64,000 nt of DNA from DASSJT01 sp963715025. GTDB lineage: Bacteria > Actinomycetota > Actinomycetes > Actinomycetales > Dermatophilaceae. A program made the position numbers and the translations under genes. The notes under the pieces were generated by a model. The model was not told where the DNA came from. It saw only the letters and a list, made by a program, of their open reading frames with translations, and made no database searches. Location of the stretch: NCBI GenBank assembly GCA_963715025.1, contig CAVQQQ010000001.1, positions 124,001 through 188,000 of the forward strand, given 5' to 3'. Of this stretch, positions 17,852-27,099 are shown piece by piece; position 1 is the first letter of the stretch, and every line of letters begins with the position of its first letter.

Positions 17852-18872
17852 CGTTCACGATCTGCCCGTGCGGGTCGAACCGGCCGTGCTCGAACATCTT
17901 CCGGAACTCCAGGTCGATCCGATCGACACCGTTGCGATTCTTCTCCAGCGAGAGCACCACCCAGTGGCGGAAACGGTCGACGTTCCCCAGGTCGTAGACC
18001 AGGTGCTGCTTGGCCACGATGTCGTACTTGTCGTTGATGATCAGCACGACGTCGGCCTCGTACGCGAGCGAGGAGGAGCCGCGCAGGTCGTGGATCCGCA
18101 TCCGGTGGCCAGCCACCAGGCTCGCCTTCTCGGCGGCCACGATCGCGATCACCGGCACCTCGAGCTCGAGCGCGAGGTCCTTCAGCTGCTCGACGACCAG
18201 CGTGGCCCGCTCGTCCTCGTTGACCGGGCCTCCCGGGGTGGGAACCTTCTGGAGGTAGTCGACGAGCACCATGGGCGGCTTGCCGGTGGTCTGGCGTACG
18301 TCCTGGACAACCCTGCGGATCTCGTTGAGGTCCGTGGACATGCCCGTGGACTCATGGACATGCATGCGGTTGCCGTATGCCGTGAGCGCGGTGAGTGCCT
18401 CGGATCCCCCCTCGAGTGGGGCAAGTCGACTGCCGAGGCTGGCGCCGTGGACACCGGCCTCCTCAAAGGCTTTGCGGACGTCCTGGACCCGGGCCGCCTC
18501 GATGCCCTTGTACTCCGCTGCCTCCAGCGCGATCAGGCGCTCGAACAGCGTGTGGGCCTCGTGCTCGTACGAGAAGATCACCGCGGCATGGCCGACGGCG
18601 ACGGCGTTACGCAGGAACTGCACCGCCATGGTGGTCTTTCCCTGGCCCTGGGGGCCGCCCAGCAGGATGAGCTCACCCGAGCGCACCCCCCCGGACAGGG
18701 CGCGGTCCAGCGCGGGGAACCGCGTGGGCCAGACCTGGGCCCCGGCGGTCAAGCCGCGCCGCAGCTTCTCGTCGGTCTCATCGATCAGTGCCGCCAAGGA
18801 CTGCAGCCGACCGCTGGAGGCGCTGTTGGGGCCGGCGGCGGGTAGGGAGGAAGCAGGCAGGCTCGCGGACAT
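17817..18872 (-). CDS. DnaB-like helicase C-terminal domain protein (RecA-fold ATPase, no N-terminal DnaB domain)
   Basis: A 351-residue protein corresponding only to the ATPase half of DnaB: Walker A GGPQGQGKTT, then YEHEAHTLFERL, Walker B-like MVLVDYLQKV, and a C-terminal DLRGSSSLAYEADVVLIIND with the DnaB-type arginine/linker region LSLEKNRNGVDRIDLEFRK. True replicative DnaB is longer and has a helical N-terminal domain, so this is a paralogue of unknown role. The ATG at 18872 is preferred over the GTG at 18947 because third-position GC falls sharply upstream. Its 3' end is duplicated 3.87 kb away. Confidence 0.82.
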   Translation of the reverse strand: MSASLPASSLPAAGPNSASSGRLQSLAALIDETDEKLRRGLTAGAQVWPTRFPALDRALSGGVRSGELILLGGPQGQGKTTMAVQFLRNAVAVGHAAVIFSYEHEAHTLFERLIALEAAEYKGIEAARVQDVRKAFEEAGVHGASLGSRLAPLEGGSEALTALTAYGNRMHVHESTGMSTDLNEIRRVVQDVRQTTGKPPMVLVDYLQKVPTPGGPVNEDERATLVVEQLKDLALELEVPVIAIVAAEKASLVAGHRMRIHDLRGSSSLAYEADVVLIINDKYDIVAKQHLVYDLGNVDRFRHWVVLSLEKNRNGVDRIDLEFRKMFEHGRFDPHGQIVNEQLIEERVFVT

Positions 18873-18954
18873 GGGGGCATTCGACCATGCAGCTGCCGAT
18901 GGCTGAAGAGGTTCGGCCGAAGCATGGCCAAACTCACGAGACGTCACGGGGAGG

Positions 18955-20415
18955 TCAGGGCGCGATGCCGACGTACTTGGTCTCGAGGTACTCCTCGATG
19001 CCCTCGAACCCGCCCTCGCGGCCGAACCCGGAGGCCTTGACTCCGCCGAACGGCGCCGCTGGGTTGGACACGATGCCCTGGTTGAACCCGACCATCCCGA
19101 ACTCCAGCGCCTCGCTGACCCGGATCATCCGGGACAGATCCCTGGTGAAGACATAGGCGACCAGGCCGTACTCGGTGCCGTTGGCCAGCTCGAGGACCTC
19201 GTCCTCGCTCGAGAAAGAGGCGATGGGGGCGACCGGGCCGAAGATCTCCTCCTTCATCACCCGAGCGTTCTTGGGCACGCCCGTCACGACGGTCGGCTCG
19301 AAGAAGTAGCCGGCGCCCTCGGCAGGGCCCCCGCCCAGCACCACGGTTGCACCCTTGGCACGGGCGTCCTCGACCATCGCGGCGACGCCGTCGCGGGCCT
19401 TGGCGTCGATCAGCGGGCCCACATCCACGCCGTCGTCGGTGCCCCGGCCCACCCGCAGGGAACCCATCCGCTCGGCGAACCGGCGGCCGAACTCCTCGCT
19501 CACGCTCTCGTGGACGTAGAAGCGGTTGGCCGCGGTGCAGGCCTCGCCGATGTTGCGCATCTTGGCCAGCATCGCGCCGTCGACGGCGCGGTCGAGGTCG
19601 GCGTCCTCGAACACGATGAACGGCGCATTGCCGCCCAGCTCCATCGACACGCGCAGCAGCTGCTCGGCCGACTGCTCGACGAGCCTGCGCCCCACTTCGG
19701 TGGACCCGGTGAACGTCAGCTTGCGCAGACGCGGATCGCGAATGAGCGGTTCCATGACGTCACCGGTGCGCGAGGTCGTGACCACGTTGAGAACGCCGTC
19801 GGGCAAGCCGCATTCCTGGAGCAGCTGCGCGAGGGCCAGCATCGACAGCGGGGTCTGACCGGCCGGCTTGACCACCATGGTGCAGCCGGCCGCGATGGCC
19901 GGACCGATCTTGCGGGTGCCCATGGCCAGCGGGAAGTTCCACGGGGTGATCATCAGGGTCGGGCCGACCGGCGCTTTCATGGTCATCAGGCGGGTTGCGC
20001 CGTTGGGCGCCACCGCGTAGCGGCCGTGCACCCGGACCGCCTCCTCGGAGAACCAGCGGAAGAACTCGGCGCCGTAGGTGACCTCGCCCCGGGACTCGGC
20101 CAGCGTCTTGCCCATCTCGAGCGTCATCAGCGTCGCGAACTCCTCGGCCCGATCGGTGATCTTCGCGAAGGCACTGCGCAGGATCTCGCCACGGTCGCGC
20201 GGCGGCACCCTCGCCCAGTCCCGCTGCGCCGCGACTGCCGCGTCGAGCGCGGCCTTGCCGTCGGCGACGGTGGCATCGGCGACTTCGGTGAGGACCTCGC
20301 CGGTGGCAGGGTCCTCCACCTTGAGCGTCCCGCCGTCAGAGCTGTCCCGCCACGAGCCGCCGATGAGCAGTCCCGTGGGTACGGAGGCGATCAGGTCCTT
20401 GTGCGAGCTGGCCAT
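18955..20415 (-). CDS. gabD: NAD(P)-dependent succinate-semialdehyde dehydrogenase
   Basis: A 486-residue aldehyde dehydrogenase. Catalytic Cys293 (GEACTAANRF), general-base Glu259 (MELGG) and Asn160 (TPWNFP) are all present; the closest family style is GabD, which oxidises succinic semialdehyde to succinate. It is last in the leftward polyamine operon and its ATG overlaps the ureohydrolase stop (TGATG). This fits the end of the putrescine-GABA-succinate route. Specificity for another semialdehyde cannot be excluded. Confidence 0.9.
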   Translation of the reverse strand: MASSHKDLIASVPTGLLIGGSWRDSSDGGTLKVEDPATGEVLTEVADATVADGKAALDAAVAAQRDWARVPPRDRGEILRSAFAKITDRAEEFATLMTLEMGKTLAESRGEVTYGAEFFRWFSEEAVRVHGRYAVAPNGATRLMTMKAPVGPTLMITPWNFPLAMGTRKIGPAIAAGCTMVVKPAGQTPLSMLALAQLLQECGLPDGVLNVVTTSRTGDVMEPLIRDPRLRKLTFTGSTEVGRRLVEQSAEQLLRVSMELGGNAPFIVFEDADLDRAVDGAMLAKMRNIGEACTAANRFYVHESVSEEFGRRFAERMGSLRVGRGTDDGVDVGPLIDAKARDGVAAMVEDARAKGATVVLGGGPAEGAGYFFEPTVVTGVPKNARVMKEEIFGPVAPIASFSSEDEVLELANGTEYGLVAYVFTRDLSRMIRVSEALEFGMVGFNQGIVSNPAAPFGGVKASGFGREGGFEGIEEYLETKYVGIAP

Positions 20416-21566
20416 CAGGGCTTCTCCTCGGTCTGGGTGGTGTGGGGGTATGCCGGGTGCTCGCCGGTGCGCGGCGCCGGGTCGTCGCTGTGGTCGTGGG
20501 AGAGGCCGGTGCTGTGGTGGTGTGTGCCGCCGAACGGCTGCGTCGGCTCCGGCACCCGGCCGGCCAGCAGCGGCTGTGCGGGATCCCAGCGGGTCCCCTC
20601 GCGCTGGTCGCGGCGCTTGCGGGCGATGGCGGAGAGTGCTTCCAGCACAACGCGATTGGCCAGTGCTGCCGTGATGTCGGCGTGGTCGTACGGCGGGCTG
20701 ACCTCGACGACGTCCACGCCCACGACGGGAAGTTCCAGGCAGATCCGTCGAACCGCGTCCAGCAGCTGCCGGGCGCTGAGCCCCCCGGGCTCCGGAGTGC
20801 CGGTGCCCGGAGCGTGACCCGGGTCGCAGACGTCGATGTCGACCGAGAGGAAGACTCCTTCGCACTCGTCGGTGGCGATGGCGAAGGCCTCGGTGAGGCA
20901 CTCCCCCAGACCGCGATGGACGATCTCGGTCATCTCGTAGGAGCGCATCTGCTGGTGCGCCATCCAGTCCAGGGTCTCGGGCGGGGGCCAGTAGCCGCGG
21001 AGCCCGATCTGGAGGAACCGGTCGCCCCTGAGGGCGCCGGACTCGATCAGCCGGCGCATGGGCTGGCCATGGCCCCAGAGCGACCCGAACTCGATGTCGC
21101 CGGTGTCGGCGTGGGCGTCGAAGTGGATCATCGACACCCGGCCATGGCCCAGCACGTTCGCCACGCCCTTGGCGTCCGGGTAGGCGATGGAGTGGTCACC
21201 GCCCAGCACCACCGGGATGGCCCCGGCCCGGGCGACCCTCTCGACGGCCGCCTCCAGCGCCGGGAGGGCCACCTCGATGTCGCCGGAGTACATCTCGACG
21301 TCCCCTGCGTCGACCACCCTCAGGTCGACGAGCCCGTCGGTGCGCAGGGCGAGCGATGGCCTCGACCCGTCGTGGGGCAGGTAGTCGGTCGTGCGGATGG
21401 CCTGCGGGCCGAACCGGGTCCCAGGCCGGTGGGATGTGCCCCCGTCGAAGGGCGCGCCCAGGACGACGACGTCGGCACCGGCATACGTGCTCTCGTCGTC
21501 CAGGTCGCACATGGGGACGCCGAGGAAGGTGAAATCGGGCCCGAACTGCTGGCCGTATCGGGTCAT
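20415..21566 (-). CDS. speB: Ureohydrolase: agmatinase or guanidinobutyrase
   Basis: A 383-residue arginase-family enzyme with the three manganese motifs GGDHS (122-126), DAHAD (150-154) and SVDIDVCDPGHAPG (about 243-256). It would release urea from agmatine (giving putrescine) or from 4-guanidinobutyrate (giving GABA); either product enters this cluster's pathway. The C-terminal 60 residues are a His/Thr/Asp-rich tail not found in most relatives. The gene is ten bases upstream of nothing else on its own strand but sits directly after the saccharopine-dehydrogenase-like gene. Confidence 0.9.
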   Translation of the reverse strand: MTRYGQQFGPDFTFLGVPMCDLDDESTYAGADVVVLGAPFDGGTSHRPGTRFGPQAIRTTDYLPHDGSRPSLALRTDGLVDLRVVDAGDVEMYSGDIEVALPALEAAVERVARAGAIPVVLGGDHSIAYPDAKGVANVLGHGRVSMIHFDAHADTGDIEFGSLWGHGQPMRRLIESGALRGDRFLQIGLRGYWPPPETLDWMAHQQMRSYEMTEIVHRGLGECLTEAFAIATDECEGVFLSVDIDVCDPGHAPGTGTPEPGGLSARQLLDAVRRICLELPVVGVDVVEVSPPYDHADITAALANRVVLEALSAIARKRRDQREGTRWDPAQPLLAGRVPEPTQPFGGTHHHSTGLSHDHSDDPAPRTGEHPAYPHTTQTEEKP

Positions 21567-21575
21567 GAGTCCAGC

Positions 21576-22898
21576 CTAGGCAGGCGCGGCGGAGCCGCCC
21601 CCGGGCGCCGTGGCAGAGGTCGCGTTTGTGGGGGTCGCGGCGGCCGCGGGCCGGCGGTCCTCGATGCCCCACGGCGAGCCGTAGCCCTCCGGCTTGGGTG
21701 CCTTCAGCAGGTCCAGGAAGGGCACGGCATCGAAAGCCTCCGGGCCGACGACCCCGCTGCCGGACCACGTGCCCCGCGCCAGCAGCTCGAGGGCGACGAC
21801 CGGGTTGACCGCGGTCTGCCAGACCACGCACTGGGCGCCGTACTCGCGCATGGACCACTCGTTGTCGACCACGTGGTAGAGGTACGTCGACCGTGGCTCG
21901 CCGTCCTTGCCCACACCGGTCACCCAGAGGCCGGCGCAGGTCTTGCCGGTCATGCGCGGTCCGATGGTCGCGGGGTCCGGCAGGCAGGCCGCGACGACGT
22001 CGCGAGGCGACACCTCGACCCCGCCGACGCGCACCTTCTCGGTGCGGTCGAGGCCCAGGGTGTTGAGCGTCTTGAGCACGCCGATGAACTCGTCGCCCAG
22101 GCCGTATTTGAAGGTCACCCGCCGGGCGTCCACCCAGCGGGGCATGAGGAGGACCTCCTCGTGCTCGACGTTGACGCACTCCACCGGGCCGATGCCCTCG
22201 GGGAACTCGAACACCTCGGGCTCGGAGAAGGGCGGTGTCGTGAACCAGCCCCGGTCGCGCTCCCAGACCACGGGTGGGTTGAGGCATTCCTCGATGGTGG
22301 TCCAGATCGAGAAGCTCGGCGCGAAGATCTCGTTCCCGGCGTGGTCGTGCACCGCGAGGTTGGCGCCGTCGCGCGTGCCGAGCTCGTCGATCTCGGAGAA
22401 GAGGTGGTCGCCCGCATAGCGCGCGAAGACGTCGGACAGCCCCGGCTCGACCCCGATGCCGACGAGCGCGAGACGTCCAGCCGACTCCCACTCCCCCGCC
22501 ATCGCGAACTGCTCGTCGCCGAGCTTCACATGAGTCAGGGCATGGGGCTGCTCGGGGTGCCGCCGGGAGAGACTCATCGCCATGTCGAGGTAGTCGGCAC
22601 CGGCCGCCAGCGCACCGCGGAAGATCGGCATGACGAAACGTGGGTCGACCGCGTTGAAGACGTGAGTGGCCGCGTGCTGCCGCGCCAGCGCTTCCACGGC
22701 CGAGGCGTCGCCAGCATCCACCCGCGCGGCCACGAGCCGGCGCTCCCCCTCCCGGCGCGCCCCTGCGGCTGCCACCGTGGCCTCGGCTCGCGCGAGGTCG
22801 TAGTCGGCGACGACCAGGAGTTCGAAGAAGTCCCGCTCGACGGCGATGCGGGCGGCGGCGTCTCCGACGCCGCCCGAGCCGATCATGAGAATGCGCAC
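21576..22898 (-). CDS. Saccharopine dehydrogenase-like NAD(P)-binding protein in the polyamine cluster
   Basis: A 440-residue protein starting with the Rossmann motif MIGSGGVGDAAARIA and the family segments HVFNAVDPRFVMPIF, AGADYLDMA and GVEPGLSDVFARYA. The family includes saccharopine, carboxynorspermidine and related dehydrogenases that couple or split an amine and a semialdehyde. Encoded between the permease PotC (7 bp upstream) and the ureohydrolase (9 bp downstream), it probably acts on a polyamine-derived substrate, but no family member I know fits this catabolic setting exactly. The C-terminal 30 residues are Ala/Thr-rich. GTG start. Confidence 0.85.
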   Translation of the reverse strand: MRILMIGSGGVGDAAARIAVERDFFELLVVADYDLARAEATVAAAGARREGERRLVAARVDAGDASAVEALARQHAATHVFNAVDPRFVMPIFRGALAAGADYLDMAMSLSRRHPEQPHALTHVKLGDEQFAMAGEWESAGRLALVGIGVEPGLSDVFARYAGDHLFSEIDELGTRDGANLAVHDHAGNEIFAPSFSIWTTIEECLNPPVVWERDRGWFTTPPFSEPEVFEFPEGIGPVECVNVEHEEVLLMPRWVDARRVTFKYGLGDEFIGVLKTLNTLGLDRTEKVRVGGVEVSPRDVVAACLPDPATIGPRMTGKTCAGLWVTGVGKDGEPRSTYLYHVVDNEWSMREYGAQCVVWQTAVNPVVALELLARGTWSGSGVVGPEAFDAVPFLDLLKAPKPEGYGSPWGIEDRRPAAAATPTNATSATAPGGGSAAPA

Positions 22899-22904
22899 GC
22901 TGTC

Positions 22905-23706
22905 TTATGCCTTCCGGGCCCGGCGAACCGCGACCAGCTGGGCGATGAGGACTATCGAGACGGAGACCACGAACATGACCGTCCCGATCACGTTGATCTG
23001 GACCGGGGTTCCGCGCTGTGCGGCTCCCCAGACGTACATCGGGAAGGTGATTGAGCTCGGGCTCGCATTGAAGTTGGTGATGATGTAGTCGTCGAAGCTG
23101 AGCGAGAACGCCAAGCAGGGCGCCGGCGGCGATCCCCGGGGCCGCGAGGGGCAGGGTGATCTTGACGAAGGTGGTCAACGGGCTCGCCCCGAGGTCAGCG
23201 GCCGCCTCCTCCAGCGCCGGGTCGAGCGCGCTGACCCGTGCCTTTACCGCGACGACCACGAAGGACAGGCAGAACATGATGTGGGCGATGAGGATCGTCT
23301 GACTGCCGGTGGGGAGCCCCATCGCCACGAAGAGAGTGAGAAGGCTGGAGCCCATGACGACCTCGGGCGTGGCCATCGGCATGAAGATCAGCAAGTTGGT
23401 CGCGGCCCGCCCGTGGAACCGGTGCCGTCCGAGGGCGAAGGCGACAGCGGTGCCGAGGATCGTGGCGATCAGCGACGCCAGGAGGCCGATGCGCAGGCTG
23501 AGCCCCAGGGAGTTGCAGATCCCCGGCGTGCCGCAGGGATTGAGCCAGGCGTCCGTGGAGAAGCGAACCCACTCGTAGTTGTAGCGGCCATTCGGTTTGT
23601 TGAAGGAGAACAGCGCCACGACGAGGTTGGGCACGATCAGGATGGCGAGGACGGCGAAGGCCGCGAGGGCCAGCAGGTGGCGCCGCAGCCACGAGACCAG
23701 GCCCAC
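22905..23706 (-). pseudogene. potC: Polyamine ABC transporter permease PotC, broken by a one-base insertion
   Basis: The first 198 codons encode a normal PotC (VPNLVVALFSFNKPNGRYN, EAA loop EEAAADLGASPLTTFVKI). Then the frame is lost: CTGCTTGGCG should read CTGCTGGCG, an extra T on the minus strand at about 23113-23114. The remaining 69 codons, AFSLSFDDYIITNF through VAVRRARKA, continue correctly in the next frame to a stop at 22905. So the gene is intact except for one base; this may be a real frameshift or a sequencing error. It follows potB by one base past its stop. Confidence 0.85.
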
Positions 23707-23707
23707 C

Positions 23708-24628
23708 TCAGACCAGCTCCTCGGTGCCGGCCCTGCGCACGTAGGCCATCACCAGCACGAGGATCAGCACGAGCAGGACGAACGACAGTGCGGCGGCCAG
23801 CGGGTAGTTCAGCACGCGCAGGAACTGCGCATCGATGACCTGCCCGATCATCACGGTTTGAGTGTTGCCCAGGAGCTTGGAGTTGATGAAGTCGCCGGCC
23901 GCGGGGATGAACGTGAGCAGCGTGCCCGCGACGACACCGGGCAGCGACAGCGGCCAGGTGATGTAGCGGAAGGTCTGACGCGGAGTGGCGTAGAGGTCGC
24001 GCGCGGCCTCGATCAGCCTGATGTCGAGCCGCTCCAATGAGGCGTACAGCGGCAGCACCATGAACGGGAGGAAGTTGTACATGAGGCCGCAGATCACCGC
24101 GAACTTGCTCGACAGCAGCGAGCTGTTCTCGGTGAGCCCCAGGAACTGGAGCAGGTCGGTGAAGTGAGTCCACCGGGCGAACTTCGCCACGATGTACTGG
24201 TCGGCCAGGATCGTCTGCCAGGCCAGCGTCCGGATGAGGAAGCTGGTGAAGAACGGCGCGATCACGAGGACGAGCAGGACGTTCTTGGCGATGCCCTTGC
24301 GAGTGGCGATGTAGTAGGCCAGCGGGTAGCCCAGGATCAGGGTGAGCAGCGTGGCGCTTCCCGCGTAGCCGATCGAGCGCAGCAGCTGGGGCCAGTAGTT
24401 CTTGAGCGCGTCGACATAGATCGAGAAGTTCCAGGTGAGGGCGTACCCGTTGTCGACATCGCCGGTCTGCAGCGACTGGGAGGCCAGCGTGATCATCGGA
24501 ACGACGAAGAAGACGACCAGCCAGAGCAGGCCAGGCACCAGCAGCAGGTAGGGCGTCCAGTTGCGGCCCGGACGGCGTAGTGGCAGCTGGTGCCCGGTGC
24601 CCGGGATGGCGGCGGCGACCTCAGCCAT
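23708..24628 (-). CDS. potB: Polyamine ABC transporter permease PotB
   Basis: A 306-residue inner-membrane permease with six transmembrane helices and the cytoplasmic EAA loop IEAARDLYATPRQTFRYITW that docks the ATPase. Family segments FFTSFLIRTLAW and DQYIVAKFARW support spermidine/putrescine specificity. The ATG at 24628 overlaps the potA 3' end by eight bases, indicating coupling. It partners PotC, whose reading frame is broken, so uptake function of the complex is in doubt unless that frameshift is artefactual. Confidence 0.92.
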   Translation of the reverse strand: MAEVAAAIPGTGHQLPLRRPGRNWTPYLLLVPGLLWLVVFFVVPMITLASQSLQTGDVDNGYALTWNFSIYVDALKNYWPQLLRSIGYAGSATLLTLILGYPLAYYIATRKGIAKNVLLVLVIAPFFTSFLIRTLAWQTILADQYIVAKFARWTHFTDLLQFLGLTENSSLLSSKFAVICGLMYNFLPFMVLPLYASLERLDIRLIEAARDLYATPRQTFRYITWPLSLPGVVAGTLLTFIPAAGDFINSKLLGNTQTVMIGQVIDAQFLRVLNYPLAAALSFVLLVLILVLVMAYVRRAGTEELV

Positions 24629-25733
24629 CGTCGCCGCCCAGACCGGCCTCCGCGGGCTCGTCCGCGTCGAGCAGGAACCCGTGGGTACTCGACCACGAGA
24701 CGGTGACCTGCTCCCCGACGTGGGCCCGGGCGCTGCCGTCGTTCTGCTGCACCAGGGTGATCTCCTGGCCCCACGGCATGCGGATGAGGTACTGCGTCGA
24801 AACACCGGTGAACGACGCGTCGGTCACCAGGCCCTGGAGGTGGTTGGGGCCGCCACCCTCGCCCAGCTGCAGCTTCTCCGGCCGGACGCCGAGCCAGACC
24901 TCCGTGGCACCCGGCGGCAGGTGGCTTGCCTCGGACTCCAGGACGTGGCCGTACGCGGTGACCTTGATCGTCCCGTTCATGGGAGGTCCGTCGACCGATG
25001 CTCGAAGCAGGTTCGACTGGCCGAGGAAGTTCGCGACGAAGGTCGACACCGGCTTCTCGTACAGCGTCGCGGGGTCGGCCAGCTGCTCGATGCGGCCGGC
25101 ATTCATGACGGCGATCGAGTCGGCCATCGTCATGGCCTCCTCCTGGTCATGCGTCACATGGATGAAGGTCAGTCCCACCTCGGACTGGATCCGCTTGAGC
25201 TCGATCTGCATCTGGCGGCGCAGCTTGAGGTCCAGGGCACCCAGCGGCTCGTCGAGGAGCAGCACGTCCGGACGGTTGACGAGGGCCCGCGCCAGCGCGA
25301 CGCGCTGCTGCATCCCGCCGGAGAGCTGGGCCGGCTTCCTGCCGCCCAGCCCCCCGAGCTGCACCAGCTCCAGCGCCTCCCGGGCCTTCTTCACGGCCTC
25401 GCGGTCGCCCTTGCGCTTCAGCCCGAACGTGACGTTGTCGAGCACCGTCATGTGCGGGAAGAGGGCGTAGGACTGGAACACCGTGTTGACGTTGCGCTTG
25501 TAGGCCTTCGTCGCCGTGATGTCACGGTCACCGATCAGGATCTGCCCCGTCGTCGGCTCTTCCAGCCCTGCGACCATGCGCAGGGTCGTGGTCTTGCCGC
25601 ACCCCGAGGGCCCGAGGAGCGCGAAAAAGCGTCCTGCGGGCACCTCGAGGTCCAGTGGCTCGACGGCGGTGAACGTGTCGAACTTCTTGCTGATGCCGAC
25701 GAGCCTTAGTGCACCGGACTGCTGTGCCTCCAT
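24621..25733 (-). CDS. potA: Polyamine ABC transporter ATPase PotA
   Basis: A 370-residue ATPase: Walker A GPSGCGKTTT, Q-loop VFQSYALFPHMTV, signature LSGGMQQRVALARAL, Walker B VLLLDEPLGALD, H-loop THDQEEA, and a C-terminal TOBE regulatory domain (about 285-355, EVWLGVRPEKLQL). It powers spermidine/putrescine import with PotB and PotC. It starts one base after the potD stop region and overlaps potB. Confidence 0.95.
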   Translation of the reverse strand: MEAQQSGALRLVGISKKFDTFTAVEPLDLEVPAGRFFALLGPSGCGKTTTLRMVAGLEEPTTGQILIGDRDITATKAYKRNVNTVFQSYALFPHMTVLDNVTFGLKRKGDREAVKKAREALELVQLGGLGGRKPAQLSGGMQQRVALARALVNRPDVLLLDEPLGALDLKLRRQMQIELKRIQSEVGLTFIHVTHDQEEAMTMADSIAVMNAGRIEQLADPATLYEKPVSTFVANFLGQSNLLRASVDGPPMNGTIKVTAYGHVLESEASHLPPGATEVWLGVRPEKLQLGEGGGPNHLQGLVTDASFTGVSTQYLIRMPWGQEITLVQQNDGSARAHVGEQVTVSWSSTHGFLLDADEPAEAGLGGDDG

Positions 25734-25734
25734 C

Positions 25735-26982
25735 TCACCCGGCCGTCAGCTCGGCGAAGGCGGCGTTGTACTTCGTCTCCTCGGCGGCGCTCAGCCCGCG
25801 GAACACCTTCGCGCGCTCCAGCGTGGCGGCGTCGGGGATGATCAGCGTGTTCTTCGCGACGGCGGGGTCGTTCTTGAGGAGGATCTCCTTGGTGCCCTTG
25901 ACCGGGGAGATGTAGTTGACGTAGTCGACGACCTCGGCCATCACCTGGGGGTCGTAGTAGTAGTTGATCAGGATCTCGGCGTTCTTCTTGTGCTTGGCCA
26001 GCGCCGGGATCACGAAGTTGTCCGACCACAGGGTGCACCCCGTCTCCGGGAGCGTGTAGCCGAGGGCGGGGTTGTCTGCCTGGAGCTGGACCACGTCTCC
26101 GGTCCAGGCGAAGCAGGCAGCGGTGTCGCCGGCGGCGAGGGGCTTGGTGTACTCGTTGCCGGTGAAGCCCTTGATCTGGCCGGCGTCCTTGGCCTTCTTG
26201 AGCTCGTCGATGGCTGCGGTGAAGTCGGCATCGGTGAAGCTCTCGAGCTTCTTGCCCATGGCGAGCAGCACCAGCCCGACCGTGTCGCGCATCTCGGTCA
26301 GCAGCGTCACCTTGCCCTTGAGCGCCGGGTCGGTGAGCAGCTGGTCGACGGTCTCGACCTTCTTGCCGCCCGTGGCCTTGGGGTTGTAGGCGATCCCGGC
26401 GAAGCCCGACTGCCACGGCAGCGAGTAGAGGCGGCCCTTGTCGAACTCGACATTCATGAGCGAGTCTTCGACGTTGCCGTGGTTGGGAATGTTGGCCAGG
26501 TTGAGCTTCTGGACGTAGCCCTGGCGGATCAGGCGGGCGACCATCCAGTCGGTGCTGCACCACACGTCACGGCCGGTGTCCTGGCCGGCGGCGAGCAGCG
26601 GTCGGACCTTGGCGTAGAACTCGTCGTTGTCGTTGTAGTCCTCGGTGTAGTTGGCCTTGATGCCGGTCTTCTTGGTGAAGGCGTCGAGCGAGGGGCGGGC
26701 CTGCGTCTTGTCGTCGACGTCGATGTACTCAGGCCAGTTGGACCAGTTGACGACCTTGTCGGTGTCAGACATGTCCTGGGCCGCTTTGGCGGTGGGCGTC
26801 GCGGTGCCCGAGCCGCCGCTCTTGTTCGTGCCCTCGCTGCCGCAGGCAGCCAGCGCTGCCGCGGCCCCGAGGCCGGCTGCGCCGACCACGAAGGAGCGGC
26901 GGTTGACGAGGCCACGGGCCAGGGCGGCCCGGAAGGCGAGGGAAGAGAGGTCAGGGGTGGGGTCGGTCGACTTGTCGGCCAT
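25735..26982 (-). CDS. potD: Polyamine-binding lipoprotein PotD
   Basis: A 415-residue substrate-binding protein. A twin-arginine motif (RR at 28-29, NRRSFVVGAAG) precedes the lipobox LAAC with Cys47, so export may use Tat and the mature protein is lipid-anchored. The mature part has VVNWSNWPEYIDVDD, and STDWMVARLIRQGYVQKL, the usual PotD polyamine pocket. GGAGG precedes the ATG at 26982. It is the first gene of the leftward pot operon. Confidence 0.94.
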   Translation of the reverse strand: MADKSTDPTPDLSSLAFRAALARGLVNRRSFVVGAAGLGAAAALAACGSEGTNKSGGSGTATPTAKAAQDMSDTDKVVNWSNWPEYIDVDDKTQARPSLDAFTKKTGIKANYTEDYNDNDEFYAKVRPLLAAGQDTGRDVWCSTDWMVARLIRQGYVQKLNLANIPNHGNVEDSLMNVEFDKGRLYSLPWQSGFAGIAYNPKATGGKKVETVDQLLTDPALKGKVTLLTEMRDTVGLVLLAMGKKLESFTDADFTAAIDELKKAKDAGQIKGFTGNEYTKPLAAGDTAACFAWTGDVVQLQADNPALGYTLPETGCTLWSDNFVIPALAKHKKNAEILINYYYDPQVMAEVVDYVNYISPVKGTKEILLKNDPAVAKNTLIIPDAATLERAKVFRGLSAAEETKYNAAFAELTAG

Positions 26983-27099
26983 GGGGAGGGTCCTCCGGGG
27001 GTTAGATAGATGAGGATCAGAGGGTATGCCGCCGGGCTGGCTCACGGCACCCGAGGGCAGGGTTATCTGCTGGTCGAGCGATGCGGTCAGCGGCCTCGA

